DNA from: Oscillospiraceae bacterium
Lineage (GTDB): Bacteria > Bacillota > Clostridia > Oscillospirales > Ruminococcaceae
DNA: 5,930 nt
Reading direction: 5' to 3'
NCBI GenBank assembly: GCA_017828935.1
Contig: JAGAUG010000070.1
Coordinates: forward strand, 1 to 5,930
The position numbers were made by a program, and so were the translations under genes. Positions 1 to 5,930 of this stretch are shown here, in pieces (the first letter of the stretch is position 1; every line of letters starts with the position of its first letter). Under the pieces are notes generated by a model that had not been told where the DNA came from, searched no databases, and saw nothing but the letters and a program-made list of their open reading frames with translations.

Positions 1-2006
1 ACTACGTCTAAATTATCTAAATACAAATGTCCATTTTGTGTTATAAAATCTTTTCGACCCTGGAGATTATCTCCTAACAGAATATCAAATATTTTCGTCG
101 TTTCTTCGATATGAGTCGGTGTAACTTTTATAAGCCTTCTTGTTTTTGGGTTCATCGTCGTCATCCACATCATATCAGGATCATTTTCGCCAAGACCTTT
201 TGATCTTTGAATAATATATTTATTATTATTTATATTATTTATTTCAGAAATTATTTTATTTTTTTCTGTATCTGAATAAGCAAAATATGTCTTTTCTTTT
301 GTCGTTATTTCGTATAAAGGCGACTCAGCAATATAAACAAGACCTTTATTAATAAGAGTCGGTGTTAATCTATATAACATCGTTAAAATTAAAGTTCTTA
401 TCTGAAATCCGTCGACATCAGCGTCAGTACAGATAACGATTTTATTCCATCGTAAACTTTCTAAATTAAACGACGACAAATCTTTATTAGATTTAATATT
501 AACTTCAACTCCGCAACCGAGAACTTTAATAATATCAGTAATAATATCGTTTTTGAATATTTTAGTATAATCTGATTTTAGACAATTTAAAATCTTACCC
601 CGAACTGGTATAATAGCTTGAAACTCAGCGTCTCGACTAAGCTTACAAGCCCCGAGCGCTGAATCTCCTTCGACTATATAAATTTCTCGTTTATTAATAT
701 CTTTACTTCGACAATCGACAAATTTTTGGACTCTATTATTAATATCTAAACTTCCAGACAATTTTTTCTTTAGATTTAATCTAGTTTTCTCAGCGTTTTC
801 TCGACTTCGTTTGTTAACTAAAACTTGATCGGCGATTTTTTCAGCTTGATCAGGATTTTCTAAAAAATAAACTTCTAAATTATGTTTTAAAAATTCTGTC
901 ATCGCTTCATAAATAAATTTATTAGTAATCGCTTTTTTAGTTTGGTTCTCATAAGAAGTTTGTGTCGAAAAAGAAGAAGACACAAATACTAAACAATCTT
1001 CGATATCTTGAAAAGTAATTTTAGATTCGTTTTTAATATATTTATTATTTTGTTTTAAATAATTATCTACCTGAGATACAAACGCCGTTCTAACAGCTTT
1101 TTCAGGCGCCCCGCCGTGTTCAAGATAACTAGAATTATGATAAAACTCTATTAATTTTATTTTATTCGAAAATCCAAAGCTGGCTCTTATCTTGACTTTA
1201 TATTCTGGCTTATCGTGTCTATCTTTCCCGATTTTTTCGCCGCTATTTATATCTAAAATCGAACTCAAATAATTGTCTTCAGGGATCTCTCTTAGATAAT
1301 CACTGATTCCGTTTTTATATATATATTCTACTTCTTCGAATTTATCAGGATCTTTTTGTATTTGGTTTCTCAAAACAAATAAGATATTATCGTTAACGAT
1401 CGCCTGTCGCTTAGCCATCTCGCAAATATATCCAAACGAAACATCTATCTCAGTAAAAACATCTGTGTCTGGTAACCAATGAATTTTAGAACCCGTTTTT
1501 TTTCTTTTTGTTTCTTCTTTTATTAGGCCACCAATATTTTCGCCTTTTTCGAAATTAAGCAAGTACTTTTTATTATCTCTATATATTTCGACGTTCATAT
1601 ATTTCGACGCGTATTGCGTTGCACAAAGACCAAGACCGTTTAATCCTAAAGAGTATTGATAATTACTTTCTGAGCTATTTTTATCGTTATTGCTATACTT
1701 TCCGCCAGCGTAAAGTTCACAAAAAACCAGCTCCCAGTTATATCTATTTTCGCGCTCGTTAAAATCAACTGGTATCCCTCGACCAAAATCTTCGATAGAG
1801 ATCGAATTATCTAAATATCGGGTTATAATAATTTTTTCTCCAAAGCCTTCTCTAGCTTCATCGATCGAGTTAGATAATATTTCAAATATTGCGTGTTGAC
1901 AACCTTCGATCCCGTCAGAACCGAAAATAACACTAGGACGCTTTCTAACTCTATCTGCGCCTTTTAAAGACGATATACTGTCGTTTCCATACTTGTTTTT
2001 ATCCAA
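1..2006 (-). CDS. Type IIA DNA topoisomerase B subunit (GyrB/ParE-like, divergent clostridial type), 3' end cut by window edge
   Basis: ATPase and Toprim subunit of a DNA gyrase or topoisomerase IV. It would pair with a GyrA/ParC-type subunit, probably encoded just downstream, to pass DNA strands using ATP. Translation from the TTG at 2006-2004 is open for 668 full codons. GHKL ATPase motifs: Glu42 and Asn46 in EILSNSIDEA, Asp73 with GRGIP at 75-79, Lys103 in AGGK, and LGLNGLG at 120-126. The ATP-contacting QTK loop is at 355-357, with Lys357. Toprim metal ligands: EGDS at 446-449 and TDADVDG at 527-533 (Asp528, 530, 532). RGKILN is at 469-474 and QRSKGLGE at 600-607. No frameshift or internal stop. 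A stop lies two codons upstream of the TTG and the next in-frame ATG is far inside the ATPase domain, so TTG is the start. The last visible residues (HLYLDNLDVV) resemble a family C-terminus, so only a few codons should be missing. Motif wording (EGDSALGACK, GFQIRT) differs from classical GyrB and ParE, so I leave gyrB versus parE open. Confidence 0.93.
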   Translation of the reverse strand, partial: MDKNKYGNDSISSLKGADRVRKRPSVIFGSDGIEGCQHAIFEILSNSIDEAREGFGEKIIITRYLDNSISIEDFGRGIPVDFNERENRYNWELVFCELYAGGKYSNNDKNSSESNYQYSLGLNGLGLCATQYASKYMNVEIYRDNKKYLLNFEKGENIGGLIKEETKRKKTGSKIHWLPDTDVFTEIDVSFGYICEMAKRQAIVNDNILFVLRNQIQKDPDKFEEVEYIYKNGISDYLREIPEDNYLSSILDINSGEKIGKDRHDKPEYKVKIRASFGFSNKIKLIEFYHNSSYLEHGGAPEKAVRTAFVSQVDNYLKQNNKYIKNESKITFQDIEDCLVFVSSSFSTQTSYENQTKKAITNKFIYEAMTEFLKHNLEVYFLENPDQAEKIADQVLVNKRSRENAEKTRLNLKKKLSGSLDINNRVQKFVDCRSKDINKREIYIVEGDSALGACKLSRDAEFQAIIPVRGKILNCLKSDYTKIFKNDIITDIIKVLGCGVEVNIKSNKDLSSFNLESLRWNKIVICTDADVDGFQIRTLILTMLYRLTPTLINKGLVYIAESPLYEITTKEKTYFAYSDTEKNKIISEINNINNNKYIIQRSKGLGENDPDMMWMTTMNPKTRRLIKVTPTHIEETTKIFDILLGDNLQGRKDFITQNGHLYLDNLDV

Positions 2007-2017
2007 AAATTATTCAT

Positions 2018-2022
2018 CCCCT
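2018..2022 (-). promoter_or_regulatory. Ribosome binding site of the topoisomerase gene
   Basis: AGGGG on the minus strand, with 11 bases between it and the TTG start at 2006. This spacing nearly matches that of hpt and ftsH (10 bases each), which supports the TTG. An out-of-frame ATG at 2017-2015 sits directly against this site, too close for initiation. Confidence 0.65.
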
Positions 2023-2046
2023 ATTATTATATATTAATTATTAAAA

Positions 2047-3981
2047 TTAATCTTCTTGATTTTTATTTTTTATTTTAATAACTTGAGTATCTACTGGATA
2101 AAAATCTTTATCTTCCATAAGATTTTTAAAAGTCTTTGCGTCAACACTTTCGTTTTCAAACAAATATTTCGCAACTTTATGAAGTTGCTCTAAATTATTT
2201 TTTAATATATCTAAAGTCATATTATAAGCTTTGTCTATAATTTGTTTGATTTCTAAATCTATTTGAGAAGCTACTTCTTCGGAGTAGTTTCTATTTTGAG
2301 CGAAGTCTCTACCCAAAAATACTTCGTCGTGATCGTTTCCGTAAACTATTGGCCCAAGTTTATCGCTAAAGCCATATTTCGTTACCATGTTTCTAGCCGT
2401 ACTTGTCGCTCTTAAAATATCGTTTGAAGCTCCAGACGAAATATCATCTAAAACAACTTTCTCTGCTACTCTTCCTCCGAGTAAAACAACAATATCTTCA
2501 AACATTTCTGTTTTTGTGTGATACATTTTGTCGTGTGACGGCAACGATAACGTAAACCCTCCAGCCATTCCTCTTGGAATAATAGAAATCTCGTGAACAG
2601 GGTCTTGAGTTTGACAATGATAAGTACAAACTGCGTGACCAGCTTCATGATAAGCTGTAAGTCTCTTATCTTTTTCTGTAACAACGCTAGATTTTTTTTC
2701 TGGCCCAACTATAACTTTAATCGTAGCTTCTTCGATATCTTCAGCCGTAATTGATTTTTTATTTTTCTTAGCAGCAAGTAGCGCAGCTTCGTTAACTAAG
2801 TTAGCCAAATCAGCCCCAACAAATCCCGCTGTCTTTTTAGCTATCGTGTGTAAATCTACATCAGGAGCTAATATTTTGTTTTTAGTATGAACTTTTAAGA
2901 TCTCTTCTCGACCCTTTATATCAGGATACCCAACATAGACGTGTCTATCAAATCGTCCCGGTCTAAGCAAAGCCGGATCTAGAACGTCTTTTCTGTTTGT
3001 AGCCGCAATAACAATTACACCTGAGTTTTCGACAAAGCCGTCCATCTCTACTAATAGCTGATTAAGAGTTTGTTCTCTTTCGTCGTGACCGCCACCAAGT
3101 CCTGCTCCGCGCCTTCTTCCGACCGCGTCAATTTCGTCTATAAAAATAATACTTGGAGCTTGTTTTTTAGCCTGATTAAAAACGTCTCTAACTCTCGAAG
3201 CTCCAACTCCAACAAACATCTCGACAAAATCTGAACCCGAAATCGAAAAAAATGGAACATCGGCTTCCCCAGCAACAGCTCTAGCAATCAAAGTTTTTCC
3301 TGTTCCCGGAGGTCCCATCAATAATACTCCCTTTGGAATCTTAGCCCCAAGAGCATTAAATTTTTGGGGATTTTTAAGAAAGTCTATAATCTCTCTAAGT
3401 TCTTCTTTCTCTTCGTCGGCGCCAGCAACGTCTCCAAAAGTAACTTTACTCTCTTCGCTTTTTTTAACTTTGGCTTTACCAAAATTTCCGATCTTTCCAA
3501 TCCCGCCAGCGTCGGTCTTTTTTAAAACAAAAATATAAAAAACAACTATAAACGCAATAGTAAGTAACGTCGGAAATACTGCTATAATCCACTCTGGAGC
3601 TTGGCTTCCTCTTTTGTAATCATATTTTATTATATCTCCAAAACTTTGTTTATTATGTGTTTTTACTATTTCGTTAACGTCTTCGATAAATAAAGCCGGA
3701 TATGGAACTTTATAAACAACTGGCTCTTGTTTATCTTTTAATATCATCGTAAGTTGCCCACTACCAAGATTTAGCTCGAACTCTTTAACGTTATCTTTTT
3801 GAAAATACTCTATTACTTGATAATACTGTAAGGGCTTTGTATTCTTAACTAAAAAAAACATTCCACCTAAAATTATTATCATCGCAATTGTAACATAGGC
3901 AACTATCCCGTTGCCTTTGTTTTTTTGATTTTTATTATTATTGTCTTTATTGTCTTTATCAAAATTCATGTCACTTTTCAA
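2047..3981 (-). CDS. ftsH: ATP-dependent zinc metalloprotease FtsH
   Basis: Membrane-anchored hexameric AAA+ protease that pulls damaged or unassembled membrane proteins and short-lived regulators into a zinc peptidase chamber. The 644 residues are a normal length for the family. Order of parts: a cytoplasmic Asn/Lys/Asp-rich tail (1-25), membrane segment about 26-46, an extracytoplasmic domain about 47-130, membrane segment about 131-153, then the AAA module and peptidase. Visible motifs: Walker A GPPGTGKT at 223-230; pore loop FVGVG at 256-260; Walker B IIFIDEID at 278-285; arginine fingers Arg340 and Arg343 in LLRPGRFDR; zinc motif HEAGH at 445-449; and the likely third zinc ligand Asp521 in SGASND. 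All key residues are present, so it should be active. The start is TTG at 3981, 10 bases after AGAGG and two codons after an in-frame stop. The ATG at codon 5 would leave the binding site 22 bases away. It follows hpt by 56 bases, the usual Firmicute order. Confidence 0.98.
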   Translation of the reverse strand: MKSDMNFDKDNKDNNNKNQKNKGNGIVAYVTIAMIIILGGMFFLVKNTKPLQYYQVIEYFQKDNVKEFELNLGSGQLTMILKDKQEPVVYKVPYPALFIEDVNEIVKTHNKQSFGDIIKYDYKRGSQAPEWIIAVFPTLLTIAFIVVFYIFVLKKTDAGGIGKIGNFGKAKVKKSEESKVTFGDVAGADEEKEELREIIDFLKNPQKFNALGAKIPKGVLLMGPPGTGKTLIARAVAGEADVPFFSISGSDFVEMFVGVGASRVRDVFNQAKKQAPSIIFIDEIDAVGRRRGAGLGGGHDEREQTLNQLLVEMDGFVENSGVIVIAATNRKDVLDPALLRPGRFDRHVYVGYPDIKGREEILKVHTKNKILAPDVDLHTIAKKTAGFVGADLANLVNEAALLAAKKNKKSITAEDIEEATIKVIVGPEKKSSVVTEKDKRLTAYHEAGHAVCTYHCQTQDPVHEISIIPRGMAGGFTLSLPSHDKMYHTKTEMFEDIVVLLGGRVAEKVVLDDISSGASNDILRATSTARNMVTKYGFSDKLGPIVYGNDHDEVFLGRDFAQNRNYSEEVASQIDLEIKQIIDKAYNMTLDILKNNLEQLHKVAKYLFENESVDAKTFKNLMEDKDFYPVDTQVIKIKNKNQED

Positions 3982-3990
3982 ATTTTATTT

Positions 3991-3996
3991 ACCTCT
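3991..3996 (-). promoter_or_regulatory. Ribosome binding site of ftsH (decides the TTG start)
   Basis: AGAGGT on the minus strand. Ten bases separate AGAGG from TTG at 3981, against 22 bases to the ATG at codon 5. This favours the TTG start. Confidence 0.7.
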
Positions 3997-4002
3997 TTTC
4001 TA

Positions 4003-4017
4003 ATTTTATAAATTTAA
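4003..4017. repeat. 15-base intergenic repeat, copy 1 (upstream of ftsH)
   Basis: On the coding (minus) strand this reads TTAAATTTATAAAAT, identical to the copy at 4583-4597. It lies 6 bases before the ftsH ribosome binding site. With only A and T in an AT-rich background, chance identity is possible. Confidence 0.5.
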
Positions 4018-4037
4018 AAAAATTTTATAAAATTTAA

Positions 4038-4562
4038 TTAAATATCAAAAACACCAATATACGGCAAGTTTCTATATTCTTCTTGATAATCTAGCCCGTA
4101 TCCGATAACAAATTCGTCTGGAAGATCAAATCCAACGTAGTCAGCTTGGATATCAAACTTTCTTTTTTCGACTTTGTCTAACAAAGTAGCTATTTTTATA
4201 CTACTTGGATTTCTCTTAAGCAACAAATCTCTAATATATCCGAGAGTTAAACCGCTATCTAAGATATCTTCAACGATTAGAACATCATAGCCTTCGATAT
4301 CCATATCTAGATCTTTTAAAATTTTAACAACACCTGTCGATTTTGTCCCTCCGCAATACGTCGAAATCGACATAAAATCGATTCTCATGTGTAAGTCAAC
4401 AGCTCTCATCAAATCAGAAATAAAAAGTACAGAACCTTTTAAGACACTAATCATAAGTAATTTTTTATCTTTATAGTCTTTTGTTATTTGAGCTCCTAGT
4501 TCCCGAACTCTATTTTTAATTTCTTCTTCTGTTATAAGTATTTTTTTTACATTGCTGTGCAT
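4038..4562 (-). CDS. hpt: Hypoxanthine (guanine) phosphoribosyltransferase
   Basis: Cytoplasmic purine salvage enzyme that joins hypoxanthine, and probably guanine, to PRPP, giving IMP or GMP and pyrophosphate. The 174 residues match the bacterial family length. Visible motifs: the LKGS turn at 41-44 (pyrophosphate-binding loop); the mobile loop around STYCGGTKSTG (67-77); the PRPP-binding signature VEDILDSGLTL at 97-107 with the catalytic-base aspartate Asp102; Lys130 in LLDK, which contacts the purine; YVGF at 142-145, whose aromatic residue stacks on the base; and the C-terminal VIGYGLDYQEEYRNLPYIG region (152-170) with Asp158. The ATG at 4562 follows GGGG by 10 bases. The gene lies 31 bases downstream of tilS and 56 upstream of ftsH, as in many Firmicutes. 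Substrate preference between hypoxanthine and guanine cannot be read from sequence alone. Confidence 0.96.
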   Translation of the reverse strand: MHSNVKKILITEEEIKNRVRELGAQITKDYKDKKLLMISVLKGSVLFISDLMRAVDLHMRIDFMSISTYCGGTKSTGVVKILKDLDMDIEGYDVLIVEDILDSGLTLGYIRDLLLKRNPSSIKIATLLDKVEKRKFDIQADYVGFDLPDEFVIGYGLDYQEEYRNLPYIGVFDI

Positions 4563-4571
4563 AAAGTTTTT

Positions 4572-4578
4572 ACCCCTT
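4572..4578 (-). promoter_or_regulatory. Ribosome binding site of hpt
   Basis: AAGGGGT on the minus strand inside the 31-base tilS-hpt gap. Ten bases separate GGGG from the ATG at 4562. Confidence 0.65.
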
Positions 4579-4582
4579 TTTT

Positions 4583-4597
4583 ATTTTATAAATTTAA
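4583..4597. repeat. 15-base intergenic repeat, copy 2 (upstream of hpt)
   Basis: Minus-strand TTAAATTTATAAAAT, identical to 4003-4017. It overlaps the tilS stop codon (4596-4594) and lies just upstream of the hpt ribosome binding site, the same relative position as copy 1 has to ftsH. Confidence 0.5.
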
Positions 4598-5930
4598 TAT
4601 AAAAACAAAATATTTTTTGTCTGTGAACTGACGTTAACTCTTTCGTCGGAGCCAAAATCTTGAACCCAAATAACTCCAAGAGCATCACAAATAATTAATA
4701 TATTGCTTCTATCTTCTTCTGATATTTTTTCTTCGTTGAATAATTTTTTTAAAGATTTTGTAACTTTTCGATAAGCCAGTTTTATTTTGTCGCCGTCTTT
4801 TCTATATCTTAAAATCGGCTCACCTGAAATTTTATCAAGATCAATACATTTTTTTAAAATAGACTTATCTTTTTTTATTTTTTCTTCTAGCTCACTATAT
4901 TTTATTATATCAAAATTAATATAATCTTTAGTATTATTATCAAATAATTTAATATTCAAGTCTTTTTTTAAATTTTTATTAATTTTTTTTATCTCAAAAT
5001 AATTATTATTTTTATAAATATAATAATTATTATTAATCATCAGTCTTCTTGTATTTTTTTTCTCAAAAATAAAATTTAATATTATTTTTATTTTTTGATA
5101 ACTATAAGGCAATTTATAAGACTTTAAAATCAATTTGATAACTCTATTTTTTATATTTATCTCATACTTTTCAAGCTCTCTTATAGAATAATAGTAATAA
5201 TAATTATTATTATAAGATATTTTTTTTAAAATATCAAGAGCAAGCTTTGATAAATATTCTTCGTCTTTTAATATAATATCACAATTTCTGTTAATTGTCG
5301 ATGTGAAATTCGGATTTATTTTTGAAATAACAGGAATTATTCTGTGTCTAATCAAATTTCTATTATAGTCTATCGACAAATTAGAACTATCTGTCATGTA
5401 TATTAACAAATTTTCTTTACAATATGTTTCGATATCTTGTCTTGTAAAATCTATAAACGGTCTTATAATATTATCCCGAGATTTTGGAATCCCACAAAGG
5501 CCTTTTAGGCCAGCACCTCTAATTAAATTTAAAATAACTGTTTCGACGCTATCGTTAAGATTATGAGCCGTCGCAATTTTGGCTTTATATTTTTCACTAC
5601 ATTCGTTAAAAAATTCATATCTAACATATCTACCAAGCTCTTCTATCGACTTACTACTTTGTTTTGAAAGCTTTATTAAATCTAAATTTTTTTCTAAAAG
5701 CTTTATATTTAATTTATTACAATAGCTTCTTACAAATTTTTGGTCTTTATCAGCTTCTTCGCCTCTGAGCCCATGATTTATATGACAAGCGATTATTTTT
5801 AATTTAAAATAATCCGAAAGTTTATATAAAAAATAAGTCAGCGCAACTGAATCTGCGCCTCCCGAAAGCCCGACGATAATATTATCGCCGAAGTTTATCA
5901 TTTCAGATATATTTTTTGTTATTTGATTAT
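4594..5930 (-). CDS. tilS: tRNA(Ile)-lysidine synthetase TilS, 5' end probably cut by window edge
   Basis: Cytoplasmic enzyme that uses ATP to attach lysine to the wobble cytidine of the CAU-anticodon isoleucine tRNA, changing it from Met to Ile identity and from AUG to AUA decoding. Numbering below is from the ATG at 5901. The PP-loop SGGADS is at 13-18. Other N-terminal family blocks are CHINHGLRGEEAD (39-51), GRYVRYEFF (90-98), TAHNLNDSVETV (111-122) and RGAGLKGLCGIP (128-139). A divergent middle (about 190-350) is rich in Asn, Tyr, Lys and Ile. The C-terminal substrate-binding domain is recognisable from RYRKDGDKI (365-373) through SLKKLFNEEKI and IWVQDFGSDER to the end. The ATG at 5901 lacks a ribosome binding site and leaves only four residues before the conserved GDNIIVGLSGG strand. 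The frame stays open to the edge (NQITKNISE precedes Met), so the real start is likely upstream of 5930. Confidence 0.95.
   Translation of the reverse strand, partial: NQITKNISEMINFGDNIIVGLSGGADSVALTYFLYKLSDYFKLKIIACHINHGLRGEEADKDQKFVRSYCNKLNIKLLEKNLDLIKLSKQSSKSIEELGRYVRYEFFNECSEKYKAKIATAHNLNDSVETVILNLIRGAGLKGLCGIPKSRDNIIRPFIDFTRQDIETYCKENLLIYMTDSSNLSIDYNRNLIRHRIIPVISKINPNFTSTINRNCDIILKDEEYLSKLALDILKKISYNNNYYYYYSIRELEKYEINIKNRVIKLILKSYKLPYSYQKIKIILNFIFEKKNTRRLMINNNYYIYKNNNYFEIKKINKNLKKDLNIKLFDNNTKDYINFDIIKYSELEEKIKKDKSILKKCIDLDKISGEPILRYRKDGDKIKLAYRKVTKSLKKLFNEEKISEEDRSNILIICDALGVIWVQDFGSDERVNVSSQTKNILFLY
5195..5212. repeat. 18-base perfect TAA/TTA trinucleotide palindrome inside tilS
   Basis: The sequence is TAATAATAATTATTATTA, identical to its own reverse complement. 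On the coding strand it forms much of a run of Asn and Tyr codons (residues 231-238 from the 5901 Met). Related shorter palindromes (AATAATTATT type) lie at 4998-5007 and 5021-5032 within the same gene. Confidence 0.7.

Larger units (their letters stand above)
3982..4037 (-). other. hpt-ftsH intergenic gap with AT palindrome
   Basis: This 56-base gap is almost pure A/T apart from the ftsH ribosome binding site. It holds a perfect 16-base palindrome at 4020-4035 (AAATTTTATAAAATTT) and, next to it at 4003-4017, one copy of a 15-base sequence that also occurs in the tilS-hpt gap. The palindrome has no G or C and no loop, so it would make a poor RNA terminator. Its TATAAAAT core could resemble a promoter -10 box, but I see no well-spaced -35 box. 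Confidence 0.4.

Noticed and set aside
180..245. The ATT/TAT-rich tract near the 3' end of the topoisomerase gene as a tandem repeat or insertion
   Set aside because: It encodes a short Asn-rich stretch just before the intact QRSKGLGE motif, in frame, and is ordinary low-complexity coding sequence for this composition.
1964..2017. A 17-codon ATG frame overlapping the start of the topoisomerase gene, possibly a leader peptide
   Set aside because: Its ATG abuts the AGGGG site with no room for initiation, and the short peptide has no attenuator-like features. It looks like an accident of the sequence between the binding site and the TTG.
2466..2708. An 80-codon open frame on the minus strand within ftsH
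   Set aside because: It lies wholly inside the FtsH peptidase domain coding region in another frame, has no recognisable domain, and is a shadow of the real gene.
4020..4035. The AAATTTTATAAAATTT palindrome as a rho-independent terminator between hpt and ftsH
   Set aside because: It has no G/C pairs and no loop, so the hairpin would be very weak.
4018..4055. A promoter before ftsH, with TTGATA as -35 and TAAAAT as -10
   Set aside because: The spacing is only about 15 bases and the region is so A/T rich that box-like strings are expected by chance.
1..5930. A hidden defence system, mobile element, CRISPR array or RNA gene
   Set aside because: All long stretches are explained by four intact housekeeping reading frames on one strand with gaps of 31 to 56 bases. 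I saw no tRNA-like fold, spaced repeats, or transposase or integrase motifs.

Overview
The window is a compact block of four genes, all on the minus strand, from an AT-rich bacterium. The best reading is a low-GC Gram-positive organism of the Clostridia type. Three things support this: the order tilS, hpt, ftsH, which is a familiar Firmicute housekeeping cluster; the type II topoisomerase B subunit, which carries the divergent motif set I associate with a clostridial group; and purine-rich ribosome binding sites with frequent TTG starts. The standard bacterial code fits, since tryptophans are TGG and every reading frame is clean. I cannot name the species.

In transcription order (right to left) the layout is as follows. 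5930-4594 is tilS, tRNA(Ile) lysidine synthetase, whose true start is probably just outside the right edge. 4562-4038 is hpt, hypoxanthine phosphoribosyltransferase. 3981-2047 is ftsH, the membrane AAA+ zinc protease, starting at TTG. 2006-1 is a GyrB/ParE-type topoisomerase subunit, also starting at TTG and running off the left edge with about 669 codons visible, probably within a few residues of its stop. The gaps are 31, 56 and 40 bases. I see no convincing terminator in them, so a single operon is likely. No stretch over 300 bases lacks a gene, and there is no RNA gene, mobile element or CRISPR array.

The genes cover decoding fidelity (TilS), purine salvage (Hpt), membrane protein quality control (FtsH) and DNA topology (GyrB/ParE-like). 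They look like co-transcribed housekeeping functions, not one dedicated pathway. I found no previously undescribed system. The most notable points are the divergent topoisomerase subunit attached to the tilS-hpt-ftsH cluster, a strong excess of CpG and of the tetranucleotide TCGA in an AT-rich genome, a CpG-free AT-rich low-complexity block inside tilS, and a 15-base sequence shared by two of the intergenic gaps.
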